Shown here: piece after piece, positions 24,300-33,408 of the stretch
How the letters are laid out: each line of letters begins with the position of its first letter
Numbering within the stretch: the stretch's first letter is position 1
Assembly: GCA_027488335.1 (NCBI GenBank)
Contig: JAIYBU010000087.1
Span: forward strand, 1 to 34,983
Direction of reading: 5' to 3'
DNA length: 34,983 bases
Source: Cytophagaceae bacterium
Lineage (GTDB): Bacteria > Bacteroidota > Bacteroidia > Cytophagales > Spirosomataceae
Program-made: the position numbers and the translations under genes
Notes under the pieces: model-generated
Seen by the model: only the letters and a program-made list of their open reading frames with translations
Told to the model about the DNA's origin: nothing
Databases searched by the model: none

Positions 24300-25384
24300 T
24301 GAAAAAAACGTACTTATTATTTATAATTACGATACTTAGTTTGAAAGGAATTTGCCAAGAAAAACTGGATTATGCTCGAACATGGGTTTTTATGGTTGGA
24401 GTCTTAGAATGGGCGGATGCCAATAGTTTTGCATCGTTTGATAAAGAAGGAAGAGTGGATGCCAAAATTATGAAATTCTTTGAAAAACAAGGTGTTCCAG
24501 CAAGCCAGATGTTGTATATAAAAGACCAAAAAGCCACTACAAACGCGGTCAGACAGGCATTTGTGCCTTTTTTGAAACAGGCTAAAAAGGGCGATATTTT
24601 GTTTTTTTATTATTGCGGACATGGCTACAAAAATGATGGTGGAAAGGTTTGTTTTGCCAGTTATAAAGGTTCAGATTGGACTGTCGAAGAAATTGTGAAG
24701 ACTGTTAACGAAAATTTTGCAGGCAGTACCGCTCTTTTTACGGCTGATTGCTGCAATTCGGGGGGCTTAGCCAAAGAAGTACAGAAATACAAAACCCGAA
24801 ATTATGCGGCACTTAATTCGGTTGTTCCGACCGATGTTTCGACTGGAAACTGGACTTTCTCCAATGCCTTGCTTTATGCTCTCGAAGGTAGAAATTTTGT
24901 CGATACCGATAATAATGGGGCGATTCAACTCGGTGAACTTTCGCAGTACATTGATACCGAAATGGCAATTGTGGAAGGTCAAAAAGCATCATACTTTGTG
25001 CCGACAAGTATGAAAAACTGGACGTTGAGCAGTGGAGTAAAAGCCAAGAAAAATAGCAGAATCGGCGAGCGAGTAATGGTAGATTACGATGGAACCGACT
25101 GGCTGGGTTTCATAGAAGGTGTAGAAGCCGATAAAAAGCTAAAGGTTAGGTTCTATAGTTATACCAACAACGAAGTGGATATTGTAGAGCCTTCGAGAGT
25201 AAAAATTTTTAAATGTACTAACGATTTTCCGATTGGTGCATCTGTAAAAGCATACAGTACAGTTGATGAAAAATGGTATCAAGCAAAGGTTTTAAAGAAG
25301 TTTTCGTGTCTGCATTACATCCATTATACCGAATATGATAGCGAATGGGACGAATGGGTAGCACCAGAAAATATCAAAAAATAA
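24299..25384 (+). CDS. Secreted caspase-family (C14) peptidase with EF-hand-like loop and two Tudor-like domains
   Basis: The 361-residue protein has a Sec signal peptide (MKKTYLLFIITILSLKGICQ). The caspase fold spans about 25-245, with H108 in FFYYCGHGY and C152 in FTADCCNSGG as the catalytic dyad. At 202-213 the sequence DTDNNGAIQLGE fits a canonical EF-hand loop (positions 1, 3, 5, 6, 8, 12), suggesting calcium binding as in some metacaspases. The C-terminal third holds two similar SH3/Tudor/Agenet-like barrels: GERVMVDYDGTDWLGFIEGV (about 257 onward) and GASVKAYSTVDEKWYQAKVL, ending YTEYDSEWDEWVAPENI. It overlaps lpxK by one base and is followed 21 bp later by queG. Substrate and partners are unknown; a periplasmic or secreted location follows from the signal. 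Confidence 0.82.
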   Translation: MKKTYLLFIITILSLKGICQEKLDYARTWVFMVGVLEWADANSFASFDKEGRVDAKIMKFFEKQGVPASQMLYIKDQKATTNAVRQAFVPFLKQAKKGDILFFYYCGHGYKNDGGKVCFASYKGSDWTVEEIVKTVNENFAGSTALFTADCCNSGGLAKEVQKYKTRNYAALNSVVPTDVSTGNWTFSNALLYALEGRNFVDTDNNGAIQLGELSQYIDTEMAIVEGQKASYFVPTSMKNWTLSSGVKAKKNSRIGERVMVDYDGTDWLGFIEGVEADKKLKVRFYSYTNNEVDIVEPSRVKIFKCTNDFPIGASVKAYSTVDEKWYQAKVLKKFSCLHYIHYTEYDSEWDEWVAPENIKK

Positions 25385-25405
25385 CAATTTCTTTAAATAT
25401 CTTTT

Positions 25406-26344
25406 ATGCAACTACTGCTTCAACAAAAATATGCTCAACAAATCAAAGCAAAAGCCATCGAACTCGGCTTTGATGCCTGTGGTATATCAAAAGCTGATTT
25501 TTTGGAAGAGGAAGCACCACGGCTGGAAAAATGGCTCAATTTGCATCATCATGGCGAGATGGCCTATATGGCCAATCATTTCGATAAACGCCTTGACCCA
25601 CGCAAATTGGTTGATGGTGCAAAATCGGTCATTACGGTTATTCTAAACTACTTTCCCGAACAAATTTTGCCCGAGAATGATAATTCTTACAAAATCTCGA
25701 AGTACGCCTACGGTACTGATTATCACTTTGTACTGAAAGATAAATTGAAAGATTTGATGGCCTATATTTCAGAAGAAATAGGCGAAGTAAACGGTCGAGT
25801 ATTCGTAGATTCCGCCCCTGTGATGGATAAAGTTTGGGCAAAAAAAAGCGGAATCGGCTGGGTCGGAAAACACACAAATTTGATTACGAGAGAAATCGGT
25901 AGTTTTTTCTTTATCGGCGAAATCATTTGCGATTTAGCACTTCAAGCCGATATTGGCATGAAAGATTATTGCGGTACTTGCACCCGTTGCGTAGATGCCT
26001 GCCCGACCGATGCCATTACCCAGCCTTACGTAGTGGATGGTTCAAAATGTATTTCTTATTTCACGATTGAGTTGAAAGAAGCCATTCCCGAAGAAGTAAA
26101 AGGTAAATTTGAAAACTGGATTTTTGGCTGTGATATTTGTCAAGATGTTTGTCCGTGGAATCGTTTTTCTCGACCTACTAAAGTCAATGAATTCAAACAA
26201 CATCCTAATTTAGAGCAGTTTACGAAAAATGAATGGGAAGAGATTTCGCATGAAATTTTTCAAGAAATTTTCCGTAGAAGTGCCGTTAAACGCACAAAAT
26301 TGGAGGGTTTGAAGCGAAATATTGCGTTTGTGAAATCAAGCTAA
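25406..26344 (+). CDS. queG: Epoxyqueuosine reductase
   Basis: QueG performs the last step of queuosine synthesis in tRNA, reducing epoxyqueuosine with a cobalamin and two [4Fe-4S] clusters. The 312-residue protein has catalytic D135 ([11 protein letters not shown]). Cluster ligands are C189, C192, C195 and C199 ([12 protein letters not shown]), plus C215, C242, C245 and C249 ([11 protein letters not shown]). Both are complete. The gene follows the caspase-like gene by 21 bp and overlaps the convergent Uma2 gene by 9 bp. No other queuosine gene is in the window. Confidence 0.96.
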   Translation: MQLLLQQKYAQQIKAKAIELGFDACGISKADFLEEEAPRLEKWLNLHHHGEMAYMANHFDKRLDPRKLVDGAKSVITVILNYFPEQILPENDNSYKISKYAYGTDYHFVLKDKLKDLMAYISEEIGEVNGRVFVDSAPVMDKVWAKKSGIGWVGKHTNLITREIGSFFFIGEIICDLALQADIGMKDYCGTCTRCVDACPTDAITQPYVVDGSKCISYFTIELKEAIPEEVKGKFENWIFGCDICQDVCPWNRFSRPTKVNEFKQHPNLEQFTKNEWEEISHEIFQEIFRRSAVKRTKLEGLKRNIAFVKSS

Positions 26345-26947
26345 TAAATGACTTATGTCTTCTTCTTCGAGTAAATCATGGATATTTAAAACTACTCCTT
26401 CCATCACTACGACATCTTTATTCCAATTTAAAATTTGAGTTGTTTCATTTTTTGAAAACACAAATATTTTTTTATATTTGGTAAGCACCCAAAGGATTTT
26501 TTCAGTACCAAAATTCATCATTTCTTCCGATTTTGAAAAAACATAATCTAAATCTTTATCAGTTTCAATTTTTACATCAACTTCTATGGCAACTTTGGGA
26601 GCAATTTCAAAGTATTTATCATTCAAAACCATTTTTTCTTTCAAAAAAATGCCAATATCGGTTGCAAGATTATTTTTAGTTCCTAAATGAAGTCCTGTTT
26701 CGTTGGTGGTGAGTGAATATTTTTTTCTATTTATTTTTGAAAATAAAATACCTGAAATAAAAGCAACCAGGAATGATTGTAACGAACTACTTCCCATAAT
26801 TTCTTCGATTTGTTTAGTCCCATTCATTACACTTTTGTAGCCTTTATAATAGTAAGGCTTGCCATTTATCACTTCCCTAATATACTTTGCAGGAATTTTT
26901 CGAGTTCGACTTTTAATAATTTCTTCTACTGGCTTTACCATATTCAT
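26336..26947 (-). CDS. Uma2-family (DUF820) PD-(D/E)XK-fold protein
   Basis: With the ATG at 26947 the product is 203 residues. It follows the Uma2 layout: an N-terminal [24 protein letters not shown] segment, a central helix with [13 protein letters not shown], then ATDIGIFLK supplying the Asp, and [11 protein letters not shown] supplying the E-x-D/K part of a restriction-endonuclease-like fold. The family is abundant in cyanobacteria and Bacteroidota and has no settled function. TACTTTCG just upstream resembles a -7 box and favours this start; ATGs at 26971 and 26941 are alternatives. Its 3' end overlaps queG. It is divergent from the methyltransferase at 27011. Confidence 0.75.
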   Translation of the reverse strand: MNMVKPVEEIIKSRTRKIPAKYIREVINGKPYYYKGYKSVMNGTKQIEEIMGSSSLQSFLVAFISGILFSKINRKKYSLTTNETGLHLGTKNNLATDIGIFLKEKMVLNDKYFEIAPKVAIEVDVKIETDKDLDYVFSKSEEMMNFGTEKILWVLTKYKKIFVFSKNETTQILNWNKDVVVMEGVVLNIHDLLEEEDISHLLA

Positions 26948-27010
26948 ATTATTTTTACGAAAGTAACGCATTTTATGAATAATTTGCAATACAATTTAAA
27001 GTGAAAAATA

Positions 27011-27742
27011 ATGCCAAAAGACAATTTTTCTAAGCAAGCAAGTATTTATGCTCAGTTTCGTCCGACGTATCCACAAGCAGTTTTTGATTACTTAAATTCT
27101 ACCGTCAAAAACAAAAAAAAAGCTTGGGATTGTGCAACGGGAAATGGCCAAATGGCACGAGAATTAGCGAAAAATTTTGAAAATGTTTATGCAACTGACA
27201 TCAGTCAAAAGCAGCTCGATAATGCCTTTCAAGCAGAAAATATAACGTATTCGATAGCAAAAGCAGAAGAAACCTTATTTGCCGATAATACTTTTGATTT
27301 GATTACAGTTGCTCAGGCTATTCACTGGTTTGATTTTAATAAATTTTATGCCGAAGTTAACCGAGTAGCAAAATCGGGAGCTGTTTTGTTTGTAATTGGC
27401 TATTCGATGCCCAGATTTGAAGGAAAAATTGATGAAATCTTGCAAGATTTTTATTGGAATGTCACTGGACCTTACTGGGATGCCGAGCGAAAACATTTAG
27501 ATAATAGGCTCGAAAATGTGCCATTTCCATTTGAGCAAATCGAATGCCCACATTTTACAAATGAATATCGTTGGACACTCGAAATGGCCGAAGGATACTT
27601 TAATTCGTGGTCATCGATTCAGCATTATATCAAGAAAAATGGCAAGAATCCTGTCGGAGATGTGATTGAGAAATTACGTGTATATTGGAAAGGAGAACAA
27701 CGAGTTGAATTCCCATTATTTACGAAAGTTGGTCGAATTTAA
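27011..27742 (+). CDS. Class I SAM-dependent methyltransferase (Methyltransf_11 type)
   Basis: The 243-residue protein opens with DNFSKQASIYAQFRPTYPQA, the start typical of a widespread group of class I methyltransferases. Motif I is AWDCATGNGQMARELA (about 38-53), the acidic ribose-binding residue is in YATDISQKQL, and the motif IV/post-motif reads FDLITVAQAIHWFDFNKF. The C-terminal half (WNVTGPYWDAERKHLDNRLE onward) is conserved in this group but does not reveal the substrate. It stands alone between a divergent Uma2 gene and a convergent ABC ATPase, so context gives no help. Full length is normal. Confidence 0.85.
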   Translation: MPKDNFSKQASIYAQFRPTYPQAVFDYLNSTVKNKKKAWDCATGNGQMARELAKNFENVYATDISQKQLDNAFQAENITYSIAKAEETLFADNTFDLITVAQAIHWFDFNKFYAEVNRVAKSGAVLFVIGYSMPRFEGKIDEILQDFYWNVTGPYWDAERKHLDNRLENVPFPFEQIECPHFTNEYRWTLEMAEGYFNSWSSIQHYIKKNGKNPVGDVIEKLRVYWKGEQRVEFPLFTKVGRI

Positions 27743-27788
27743 TGGTATATTGGAAACAGGATAAGGTCAGTGGTTGATTCGTATCACA

Positions 27789-28406
27789 TTACTTATAATC
27801 TCTAATATCAACAATATTGCTGCAAAAAGCATATTCATTTGGTTGATTCGAGCAGATAATTAGTAGTCGGTCAGCGGTGTGTTTTTCGACTTGTTCAAGA
27901 TACCAAGCTGTGCCTTGAGCATCAAGATTGGACGTTGGTTCGTCGAGTAAAATGATGGGTGCTTCTGAATAAAACGCCAAACCGAGTTTAAGGCGTTGTT
28001 TCATTCCCGACGAAAAATTTTTGACAGTTTTATCTTTATGCGGAGCAAGCTGTATTGTTTCGATGAGTTCGGTAGCCGAAAGATTATTTTTGAAAGATTT
28101 GAATTTTTGATGAAACTCAACCGATTCAAGTAGCGTAAACTCTTCGACTAATTCGAGATATGGAGCAGCGATTACGATTTTTTTATAAATATCATCAATG
28201 GAAACTTCTTGATTAATAGTACTATACGAAACTTTTCCTTCGGTGTGCGGCATTACGCCAATCAAAACCTGCAAAAGAGTAGATTTTCCGCTGCCATTTG
28301 GCCCGACGAAGGTATAATTATTACCAGCCTCGAAACTTAAATTAACATTTCGGAAAATCCATTCTTTACGAAATTTCTTGCCAAGATTTTCTAATTGAAT
28401 CTTCAT
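27789..28406 (-). CDS. ABC transporter ATP-binding protein, stand-alone
   Basis: The 205-residue ATPase has Walker A GPNGSGKST (35-43), a signature written as FSSGMKQRLKLG, Walker B IILLDEPTSNLD and the H-loop region replaced by LLIICSNQPNEY, where the usual switch His is Ser/Asn-like. This may be an authentic deviation. No permease gene is adjacent. It lies last in the HD-lpxD-lpxC/fabZ-lpxA unit, 30 bp after lpxA, an arrangement I recall from other Bacteroidota. It may serve an envelope process, but this is inference. The ATG at 28406 is chosen over an upstream TTG. A dispersed C4/G4 palindrome lies in the gap just before the start. Confidence 0.9.
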   Translation of the reverse strand: MKIQLENLGKKFRKEWIFRNVNLSFEAGNNYTFVGPNGSGKSTLLQVLIGVMPHTEGKVSYSTINQEVSIDDIYKKIVIAAPYLELVEEFTLLESVEFHQKFKSFKNNLSATELIETIQLAPHKDKTVKNFSSGMKQRLKLGLAFYSEAPIILLDEPTSNLDAQGTAWYLEQVEKHTADRLLIICSNQPNEYAFCSNIVDIRDYK

Positions 28407-28414
28407 CAAAATAC

Positions 28415-28439
28415 GACTCCCTTTTAGGGGATTGGGTTA
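28415..28439. repeat. Dispersed C4/G4 imperfect palindrome, copy 3
   Basis: ACTCCCTTTTAGGGGATTGG with GTTA following matches copy 2 in order and orientation. It fills the gap between the lpxA stop and the ABC gene start, so it could affect translation of the ABC gene. Confidence 0.55.
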
Positions 28440-29231
28440 TTCTTCCGCTCCTTTTTTAACTGGACTTTTGATGATTCCTCGCTCCGAATTTGAGATAAAA
28501 TTCAATATATCATCACGTTCGGGTGTAGCTGGAAATTCCAACTCAACTTGTGTGATGGCATCAGTATTATTTAACCCACGAAGATAAATATAGCGGTAAA
28601 TGCCTTGAATTTCGGCAATTTTGTCATCCGAATAGCCCCTTCTACGCAGACCAACGGAGTTGATACCTGCATAAGAGAGTGGCTCACGAGCAGCCTTAAT
28701 AAATGGCGGAACATCTTTGCGGATTTGTGAGCAACCTCCGATATAAGTGTGTTTTCCGATTTTAACAAATTGTTGTACGGCAGACATGCCACCGATATTG
28801 GCAAAGTCTCCAACGGTAATATGTCCTGCCAATTGTACACAGTTGGCCAAAATTACGTTGTTGCCAATAATACAATCATGAGCAATGTGAGCATAAGCCA
28901 TGATGAGGCAATTTGAACCGATTTCGGTGCGGTGTTTATCGACTGTTCCACGATTAACAGTGACGCACTCACGAATGGTTGTGTTATCGCCAATGATAGT
29001 TACAGTATTTTCACCTTTAAATTTCAAATCTTGTGGAACAGCCGAGATAACAGCTCCTGGGAAAATCTTACAGTTTTTACCAATTCTGGCACCTTCCATA
29101 ATAATAGCGTGCGAACCAATCCAGGTTCCTTCACCTATTTCTACGTCTTTGTGGATTACAGCAAACGGTTCTATAACAACGTTTTGTGCAACTTTTGCAT
29201 CGGGGTGTATGTAAGCCAACGGTTGATTCAT
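28437..29231 (-). CDS. lpxA: UDP-N-acetylglucosamine O-acyltransferase
   Basis: LpxA adds the first acyl chain of lipid A to UDP-GlcNAc in the cytoplasm. I use the ATG at 29231 (264 aa), since MNQPLAYIHPDAKVAQNVVI begins the left-handed beta-helix directly; the frame upstream to 29309 is low in similarity. Hexapeptide repeats run through residues 10-190. Catalytic H118 lies in AYAHIAHDCIIGN, and RRRGYSDDKIAEIQGIYRYI gives the C-terminal helices. It follows lpxC/fabZ by 100 bp and precedes the ABC gene. It is a standard-length enzyme. Confidence 0.97.
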   Translation of the reverse strand: MNQPLAYIHPDAKVAQNVVIEPFAVIHKDVEIGEGTWIGSHAIIMEGARIGKNCKIFPGAVISAVPQDLKFKGENTVTIIGDNTTIRECVTVNRGTVDKHRTEIGSNCLIMAYAHIAHDCIIGNNVILANCVQLAGHITVGDFANIGGMSAVQQFVKIGKHTYIGGCSQIRKDVPPFIKAAREPLSYAGINSVGLRRRGYSDDKIAEIQGIYRYIYLRGLNNTDAITQVELEFPATPERDDILNFISNSERGIIKSPVKKGAEE

Positions 29232-29331
29232 TTGATAGAGTTCTGACGGGGTATCCCGTGCGTTTCTGAGTTCTAAATTCTGAGTTGTGTAGTATTTAAA
29301 AAAACTCACAACTTAGAAATTTTATCTTGTT

Positions 29332-30723
29332 TTATTTTGCTTTTTTTACTAATCGGGCGGTCATATTAACATCACATACGAGGGTTTTACCAACCCATGC
29401 TTCTCCGTGCATTTTAGCTACACCGAGTCTGATAGGTGCAAGAAGTGTACATCTAATAATTAACGTATCGCCTGGTAAAACATTGCGGTAGAATCGACAA
29501 TTGTCAATTCCAACCAAATATGGCCAATAGGCTTCTGGGTCGCCCGTTGATGTCAGCACTAAAACGCCGCCTGTTTGTGCAATCGCTTCAATTTGTAGGA
29601 CTCCTGGCATCACTGGGTTGTCAGGAAAGTGGCCTGTAAATTGAGGTTCGTTCATCGTAATATTTTTTACACCAACTACGGTATTTCCATCGAGGTAAAC
29701 AATCTTATCTACGAGAGCAAACGGGTAACGGTGGGGTAGAAGGCGAGCAATATCGCTAACATTGAATACAGGTGGCGTATTTGGGTCGTATTGTGGGGTA
29801 CTTTTAGCCGAATCTGTAATCTGTTTTTTGATTTTTTTGGCCAAAGCTACGTTTGGCGTATGGCCAGGGCGTGCAGCCAAAATATGTGCTTTTAATGGGC
29901 GACCAATTAAGGCCAAATCTCCCATTACGTCAAGCAATTTGTGGCGAGCTGGCTCATTAGGAAAACGCAGTGGCATATCATTTAAGATACCCGTATTCCC
30001 AACGCTGATTTTTTCTTTATTGAGTAATGTCGCTAAGTTTCCAACTTCTTCTTCCGAAATTTCTCGGTCAACAATGACTACGGCATTATCAATATTTCCA
30101 CCTTTGATTAGACCTGCTTTAAAAAGGGCCTCGAGTTCATGCAAGAAAACAAATGTGCGACAAGGAGCGATTTCTTGCTTGAAAAGGCTAATGTCGTGCA
30201 ATTGAGCGTGCTGACTTTGCAAAACCGTTGAGTTATAATCAACCATCACCGTCAGGCGATAATCATTGAGCGGTAGAGCAGCGAGCTCAATACTTTGGTC
30301 ATCGTTACGGAAATGAATCGCTTCTTCGATTTCGTAATAATTACGCAAAGCATGTTGCTCTTCGATGCCAGATTCTTCGATTAATTCTACAAATTGAATG
30401 GCACTTCCATCAACAATTGGAATTTCGGGGCCATCGAGTTGAATCAAAACATTATCAATCTGAAGACCAACTAATGCGGATAAAATATGCTCGGTTGTAT
30501 GTATTCTTACACCCTCTTTTTCTAAGACTGTACCTCGTGAAGTATCCACTACATAGTCAACATCGGCTTCTACGATTGGCTTATTTGGTAAGTCGATGCG
30601 TTGAAATTTATACCCGTGATTGACCGCCGCAGGTTGTAAAAGCATGGTTACTTTTTCGCCAGTGTGTAAACCTACACCTGTGATAGATACTACTTTTTTG
30701 AGGGTTTGTTGTTTAACATTCAT
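29332..30723 (-). CDS. lpxC/fabZ: Bifunctional LpxC deacetylase / FabZ dehydratase fusion
   Basis: Residues 1-305 are LpxC, the zinc deacetylase that commits UDP-3-O-acyl-GlcNAc to lipid A: zinc ligands H79 (HTTEH), H261 and D265 (HKLLDVMGD), with H288 in ARPGH. After a short linker (about 306-320), residues 321-463 are FabZ, the 3-hydroxyacyl-ACP dehydratase of fatty acid synthesis. It carries catalytic H331 (LLPHRYPFALVD) and E379 (PGVLQIEAIAQ) and the conserved FTGHFPDNPVMPG. The two activities compete for 3-hydroxyacyl-ACP in other bacteria, and this fusion is a well-known Bacteroidota trait. It sits in the lpx unit, 75 bp after lpxD. Confidence 0.98.
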   Translation of the reverse strand: MNVKQQTLKKVVSITGVGLHTGEKVTMLLQPAAVNHGYKFQRIDLPNKPIVEADVDYVVDTSRGTVLEKEGVRIHTTEHILSALVGLQIDNVLIQLDGPEIPIVDGSAIQFVELIEESGIEEQHALRNYYEIEEAIHFRNDDQSIELAALPLNDYRLTVMVDYNSTVLQSQHAQLHDISLFKQEIAPCRTFVFLHELEALFKAGLIKGGNIDNAVVIVDREISEEEVGNLATLLNKEKISVGNTGILNDMPLRFPNEPARHKLLDVMGDLALIGRPLKAHILAARPGHTPNVALAKKIKKQITDSAKSTPQYDPNTPPVFNVSDIARLLPHRYPFALVDKIVYLDGNTVVGVKNITMNEPQFTGHFPDNPVMPGVLQIEAIAQTGGVLVLTSTGDPEAYWPYLVGIDNCRFYRNVLPGDTLIIRCTLLAPIRLGVAKMHGEAWVGKTLVCDVNMTARLVKKAK

Positions 30724-30798
30724 TGTAAATTCTACTTATTTTCTTAGGCAAATGTAATTGTTATATATCGAATAGAGGAATGGCTTTTTTTAATGATT

Positions 30799-31854
30799 TT
30801 ATAACAAAACTCCTTGCTGATTTAACTCTAAGAGCTGTTCTTCAAGGGCTTTTATTTGTTTCTCGAGGGTAGGAAGTTTGCGTAAAACCGCCATCGAACG
30901 TAAATATTCAGTTGCATCGAAGGCTGGATTTCCGTTGAGTGCTGTACCTGGTTTCTTGATACTTTTCGTAAGCCCTGCTTTTCCACCTGCTTTTGTACCG
31001 TCGGCTATTGTAATATGTCCGTTAACGCCTACTTGGCCACCTAATACACAGTTTTTGCCAATTTTGGTCGAACCTGCAACGCCTGTCTGTGCGGCAATTA
31101 CGGTGTTTTCTCCGATTTCAACATTATGTGCAATTTGTACTAAATTATCAATTTTTGCTCCTTTACGAATAATCGTCGAACCCATCGTGGCACAGTCAAT
31201 GGTTGAGTTAGAACCTATACTTACGTTATCTTCGAGTACTACATTGCCCAACTGCGGAATGGTCTTGTAAGTTCCATCGGCTTGTGGTGCAAAACCAAAA
31301 CCATCGCTGCCAATAACCGCTCCTGAGTGAACTACACAGTTATTGCCGATTACACAATTAGCATATATTTTTACACCCGCATAAATAATAGTATTATTAC
31401 CAATACTTACGTTATCGCTGATATAAGCTTGTGGATAAATTTTTACATTCTTGCCAATTTTAGCATTTTTTCCGATGTATGAAAATGCTCCTTGATAGAT
31501 ATTTTCGCCAATAGAAGCTCCTTCACCCACAAAAGAGGGTTGTTCGATACCTTTTTTAGAAGCATCCAACATTTTCTGGTATTCTTCTAAAAGTTGGGTA
31601 AAGGCTATATAAGGATTTTCGACAAGAATGAGAGTTGTATTGTATGGCTTGCGAGGTTCAAAGTTCTGACCCACGATTACCGCCGTTGCGTTGGTTGTGT
31701 AGAGAAAAGGTTCGTACTTTTCATTGGCGAGAAAAGAAATATCACCCGTAGTACCTTCTTCTATTTTGGCTAACTGACTGACAGTGAGGCTTTCGTCTCC
31801 TTTTACTTCACCATTCAGTAGGTGTGCTATTTGCTTAACCGTAAATTTCATCAT
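30799..31854 (-). CDS. lpxD: UDP-3-O-acylglucosamine N-acyltransferase
   Basis: LpxD attaches the second (N-linked) acyl chain after LpxC. The 351-residue protein has an N-terminal uridine-binding domain (about 1-105; TVKQIAHLLNGEVKGD, ISFLANEKYEPFL), a hexapeptide beta-helix (about 108-315) with catalytic H243 in LVQIAHNVEIGENT, the substrate loop IGSDGFGFAP, and a C-terminal coiled helix (LRKLPTLEKQIKALEEQLLE). Two successive ATGs (31854 and 31851) could start it. It lies between the HD gene and lpxC/fabZ, all on the minus strand. Confidence 0.97.
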   Translation of the reverse strand: MMKFTVKQIAHLLNGEVKGDESLTVSQLAKIEEGTTGDISFLANEKYEPFLYTTNATAVIVGQNFEPRKPYNTTLILVENPYIAFTQLLEEYQKMLDASKKGIEQPSFVGEGASIGENIYQGAFSYIGKNAKIGKNVKIYPQAYISDNVSIGNNTIIYAGVKIYANCVIGNNCVVHSGAVIGSDGFGFAPQADGTYKTIPQLGNVVLEDNVSIGSNSTIDCATMGSTIIRKGAKIDNLVQIAHNVEIGENTVIAAQTGVAGSTKIGKNCVLGGQVGVNGHITIADGTKAGGKAGLTKSIKKPGTALNGNPAFDATEYLRSMAVLRKLPTLEKQIKALEEQLLELNQQGVLL

Positions 31855-32008
31855 CTCTTGGTGTTGTGCAAGCTGATACTCTTGCAGAAGTTTTGCGTTA
31901 GTACTTTTCTATTTAGTTGTACGAAACTATTTATGGATAACTTAACTCAATAATTTTATTTAAAAATAATCTTTAAATAATCCAAAAAACTATCTTATTG
32001 TCGCAAAA

Positions 32009-33241
32009 TCATTGCAAAGATACGTTTTTGCCCCAACATACATAGTATTTTTTCACGATGTTGCTTAAAGCTTTGATAGTTGGTAAATCGGAAGCATCGG
32101 CAATATCTATTACATTTCGGTTTTTGGTTAAAATATTTATGGTTTCATCGCCAGAAACGTAGCCTTTATTGCTTACATCGCCTTCGGTAATAAAATAATT
32201 AAGTTGGTTTTCTGAAATTCCTTTTTCGAGCAAAGATTTTTTTATATTTTGGATAAAAGGTGCTTCAATCGGGAAATTAGAAATCTTGACTTTGTACAAA
32301 TTTCGATTCAGTAAATCTTTACAGATGGTCGATAAAATTTTGTCAGAATGGTGCTGCCAAGTTTTTATGCATGCCCAAATATCATAATCATCAATTTCTG
32401 TAAATGCTTTTAAGTATTTTTCATCATTGTTGAATGTTTCGAGCGAGATATCTTCTTTCAAGAATAACGAAAACGATGGCGTGACGAATAAAGGTTCTCC
32501 TGATTTTATTAATTCTCTGGCTCGACCAATAATTTGTATGAGCATTGCTTCGGTACAAATCGAGGTTTTGTGTAAATATACCTGCCAATACATTAACCGT
32601 CGAGCGTTCAAAAAGTTTTCAACACTCAATAAACCTTTTTCTTCAACAACCAACTGATTATCAACTATATTGAGCATTTTTATTATTCTATCAACGCCAA
32701 TTGTGCCTTCGGCCACACCCGTAAAAAAGCAATCACGGTTGAGATAATCCATTCTATCCATGTCAAGCTGACTCGAAATTAGTTGATGAAAAAATTCTCG
32801 GTGATAAGTTCCGTTAAACATCTCAATGGCTAAATCAAGTTGTCCGCCAAAATCTTGATTGAGTTTTTCCATCAGCAACGCCGAAATATGCTCGTGATGC
32901 ACATCATTCAATATGGTATATTCGAGTACGTGCGAAAACGGCCCATGACCAATGTCGTGCAGCAAAATAGCAATTTGTGCCGCTTCAATCTCTACATCAA
33001 GCAAATAATGTCCTTTAGTTTGTAAAACTTGTAAGGCTTGCCCCATGAGGTGCATGGCACCTAACGCATGATGAAAACGAGTATGCAAAGCACCTGGGTA
33101 GACATATTCGGCCATACCCAGTTGTTTTATACGACGTAAACGCTGGAAAAAAGGATGCTCGATTAAATCATAAATTAAGTCAGAAGGTATGCTAACGAAG
33201 CCATAAACGGGGTCATTGAATATTTTGCGTTTGTTAGTCAT
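32009..33241 (-). CDS. HD-domain phosphohydrolase (dGTPase-like, COG1078 type)
   Basis: The 410-residue protein begins with NDPVYGFVSIPSDLIYDLIE, the usual start of this family. The metal-binding HD motif set is present: H58 region RFHHALGAMHLM, H95-D96 in LLHDIGHGPFSH and the later D in SSQLDMDRMDYLNRDC. Relatives hydrolyse dNTPs or other nucleotides; the substrate here is not known. It is the first gene of the lipid A unit, 154 bp before lpxD, a conserved arrangement in Bacteroidota as far as I recall. The minus-strand leader has TACCTTTA near the start, a one-mismatch -7 box. Confidence 0.93.
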   Translation of the reverse strand: MTNKRKIFNDPVYGFVSIPSDLIYDLIEHPFFQRLRRIKQLGMAEYVYPGALHTRFHHALGAMHLMGQALQVLQTKGHYLLDVEIEAAQIAILLHDIGHGPFSHVLEYTILNDVHHEHISALLMEKLNQDFGGQLDLAIEMFNGTYHREFFHQLISSQLDMDRMDYLNRDCFFTGVAEGTIGVDRIIKMLNIVDNQLVVEEKGLLSVENFLNARRLMYWQVYLHKTSICTEAMLIQIIGRARELIKSGEPLFVTPSFSLFLKEDISLETFNNDEKYLKAFTEIDDYDIWACIKTWQHHSDKILSTICKDLLNRNLYKVKISNFPIEAPFIQNIKKSLLEKGISENQLNYFITEGDVSNKGYVSGDETINILTKNRNVIDIADASDLPTIKALSNIVKKYYVCWGKNVSLQ

Positions 33242-33350
33242 ATTATCTTTAGCGAGTGTGTAAAGGTAAAGTTTTATTTTTTGATGCTTATCTACAACAA
33301 CACAAAGAAGAAAATTTTAGTTGTGAAGAGGAGAAAATTGAGGGCAAAAT

Positions 33351-33381
33351 TTTGTAGTGAAGCAAGAAATACTTACTTTTG
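33351..33381 (+). promoter_or_regulatory. Consensus Bacteroidota promoter for the tRNA gene
   Basis: TTTG at 33351-33354, exactly 19 bp, then TACTTTTG at 33374-33381 (TAnnTTTG). This is a full match to the -33/-7 consensus and lies 27 bp before the tRNA. Confidence 0.85.
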
Positions 33382-33408
33382 CATCACAAAACCACAAAAA
33401 TGGTTTTA

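Noticed and set aside
26336..26947. Uma2-type protein as part of a restriction or defence system
   Set aside because: It has a nuclease-like fold but no methylase, helicase or other defence gene next to it; the adjacent methyltransferase is of a small-molecule type.
29332..30723. LpxC-FabZ fusion as a novelty
   Set aside because: This fusion is a known trait of Bacteroidota and is annotated as such.
28900..31270. Long open frames antisense to lpxA, lpxC/fabZ and lpxD
   Set aside because: They follow the codon bias of the real genes on the other strand and show no signals or motifs of their own.
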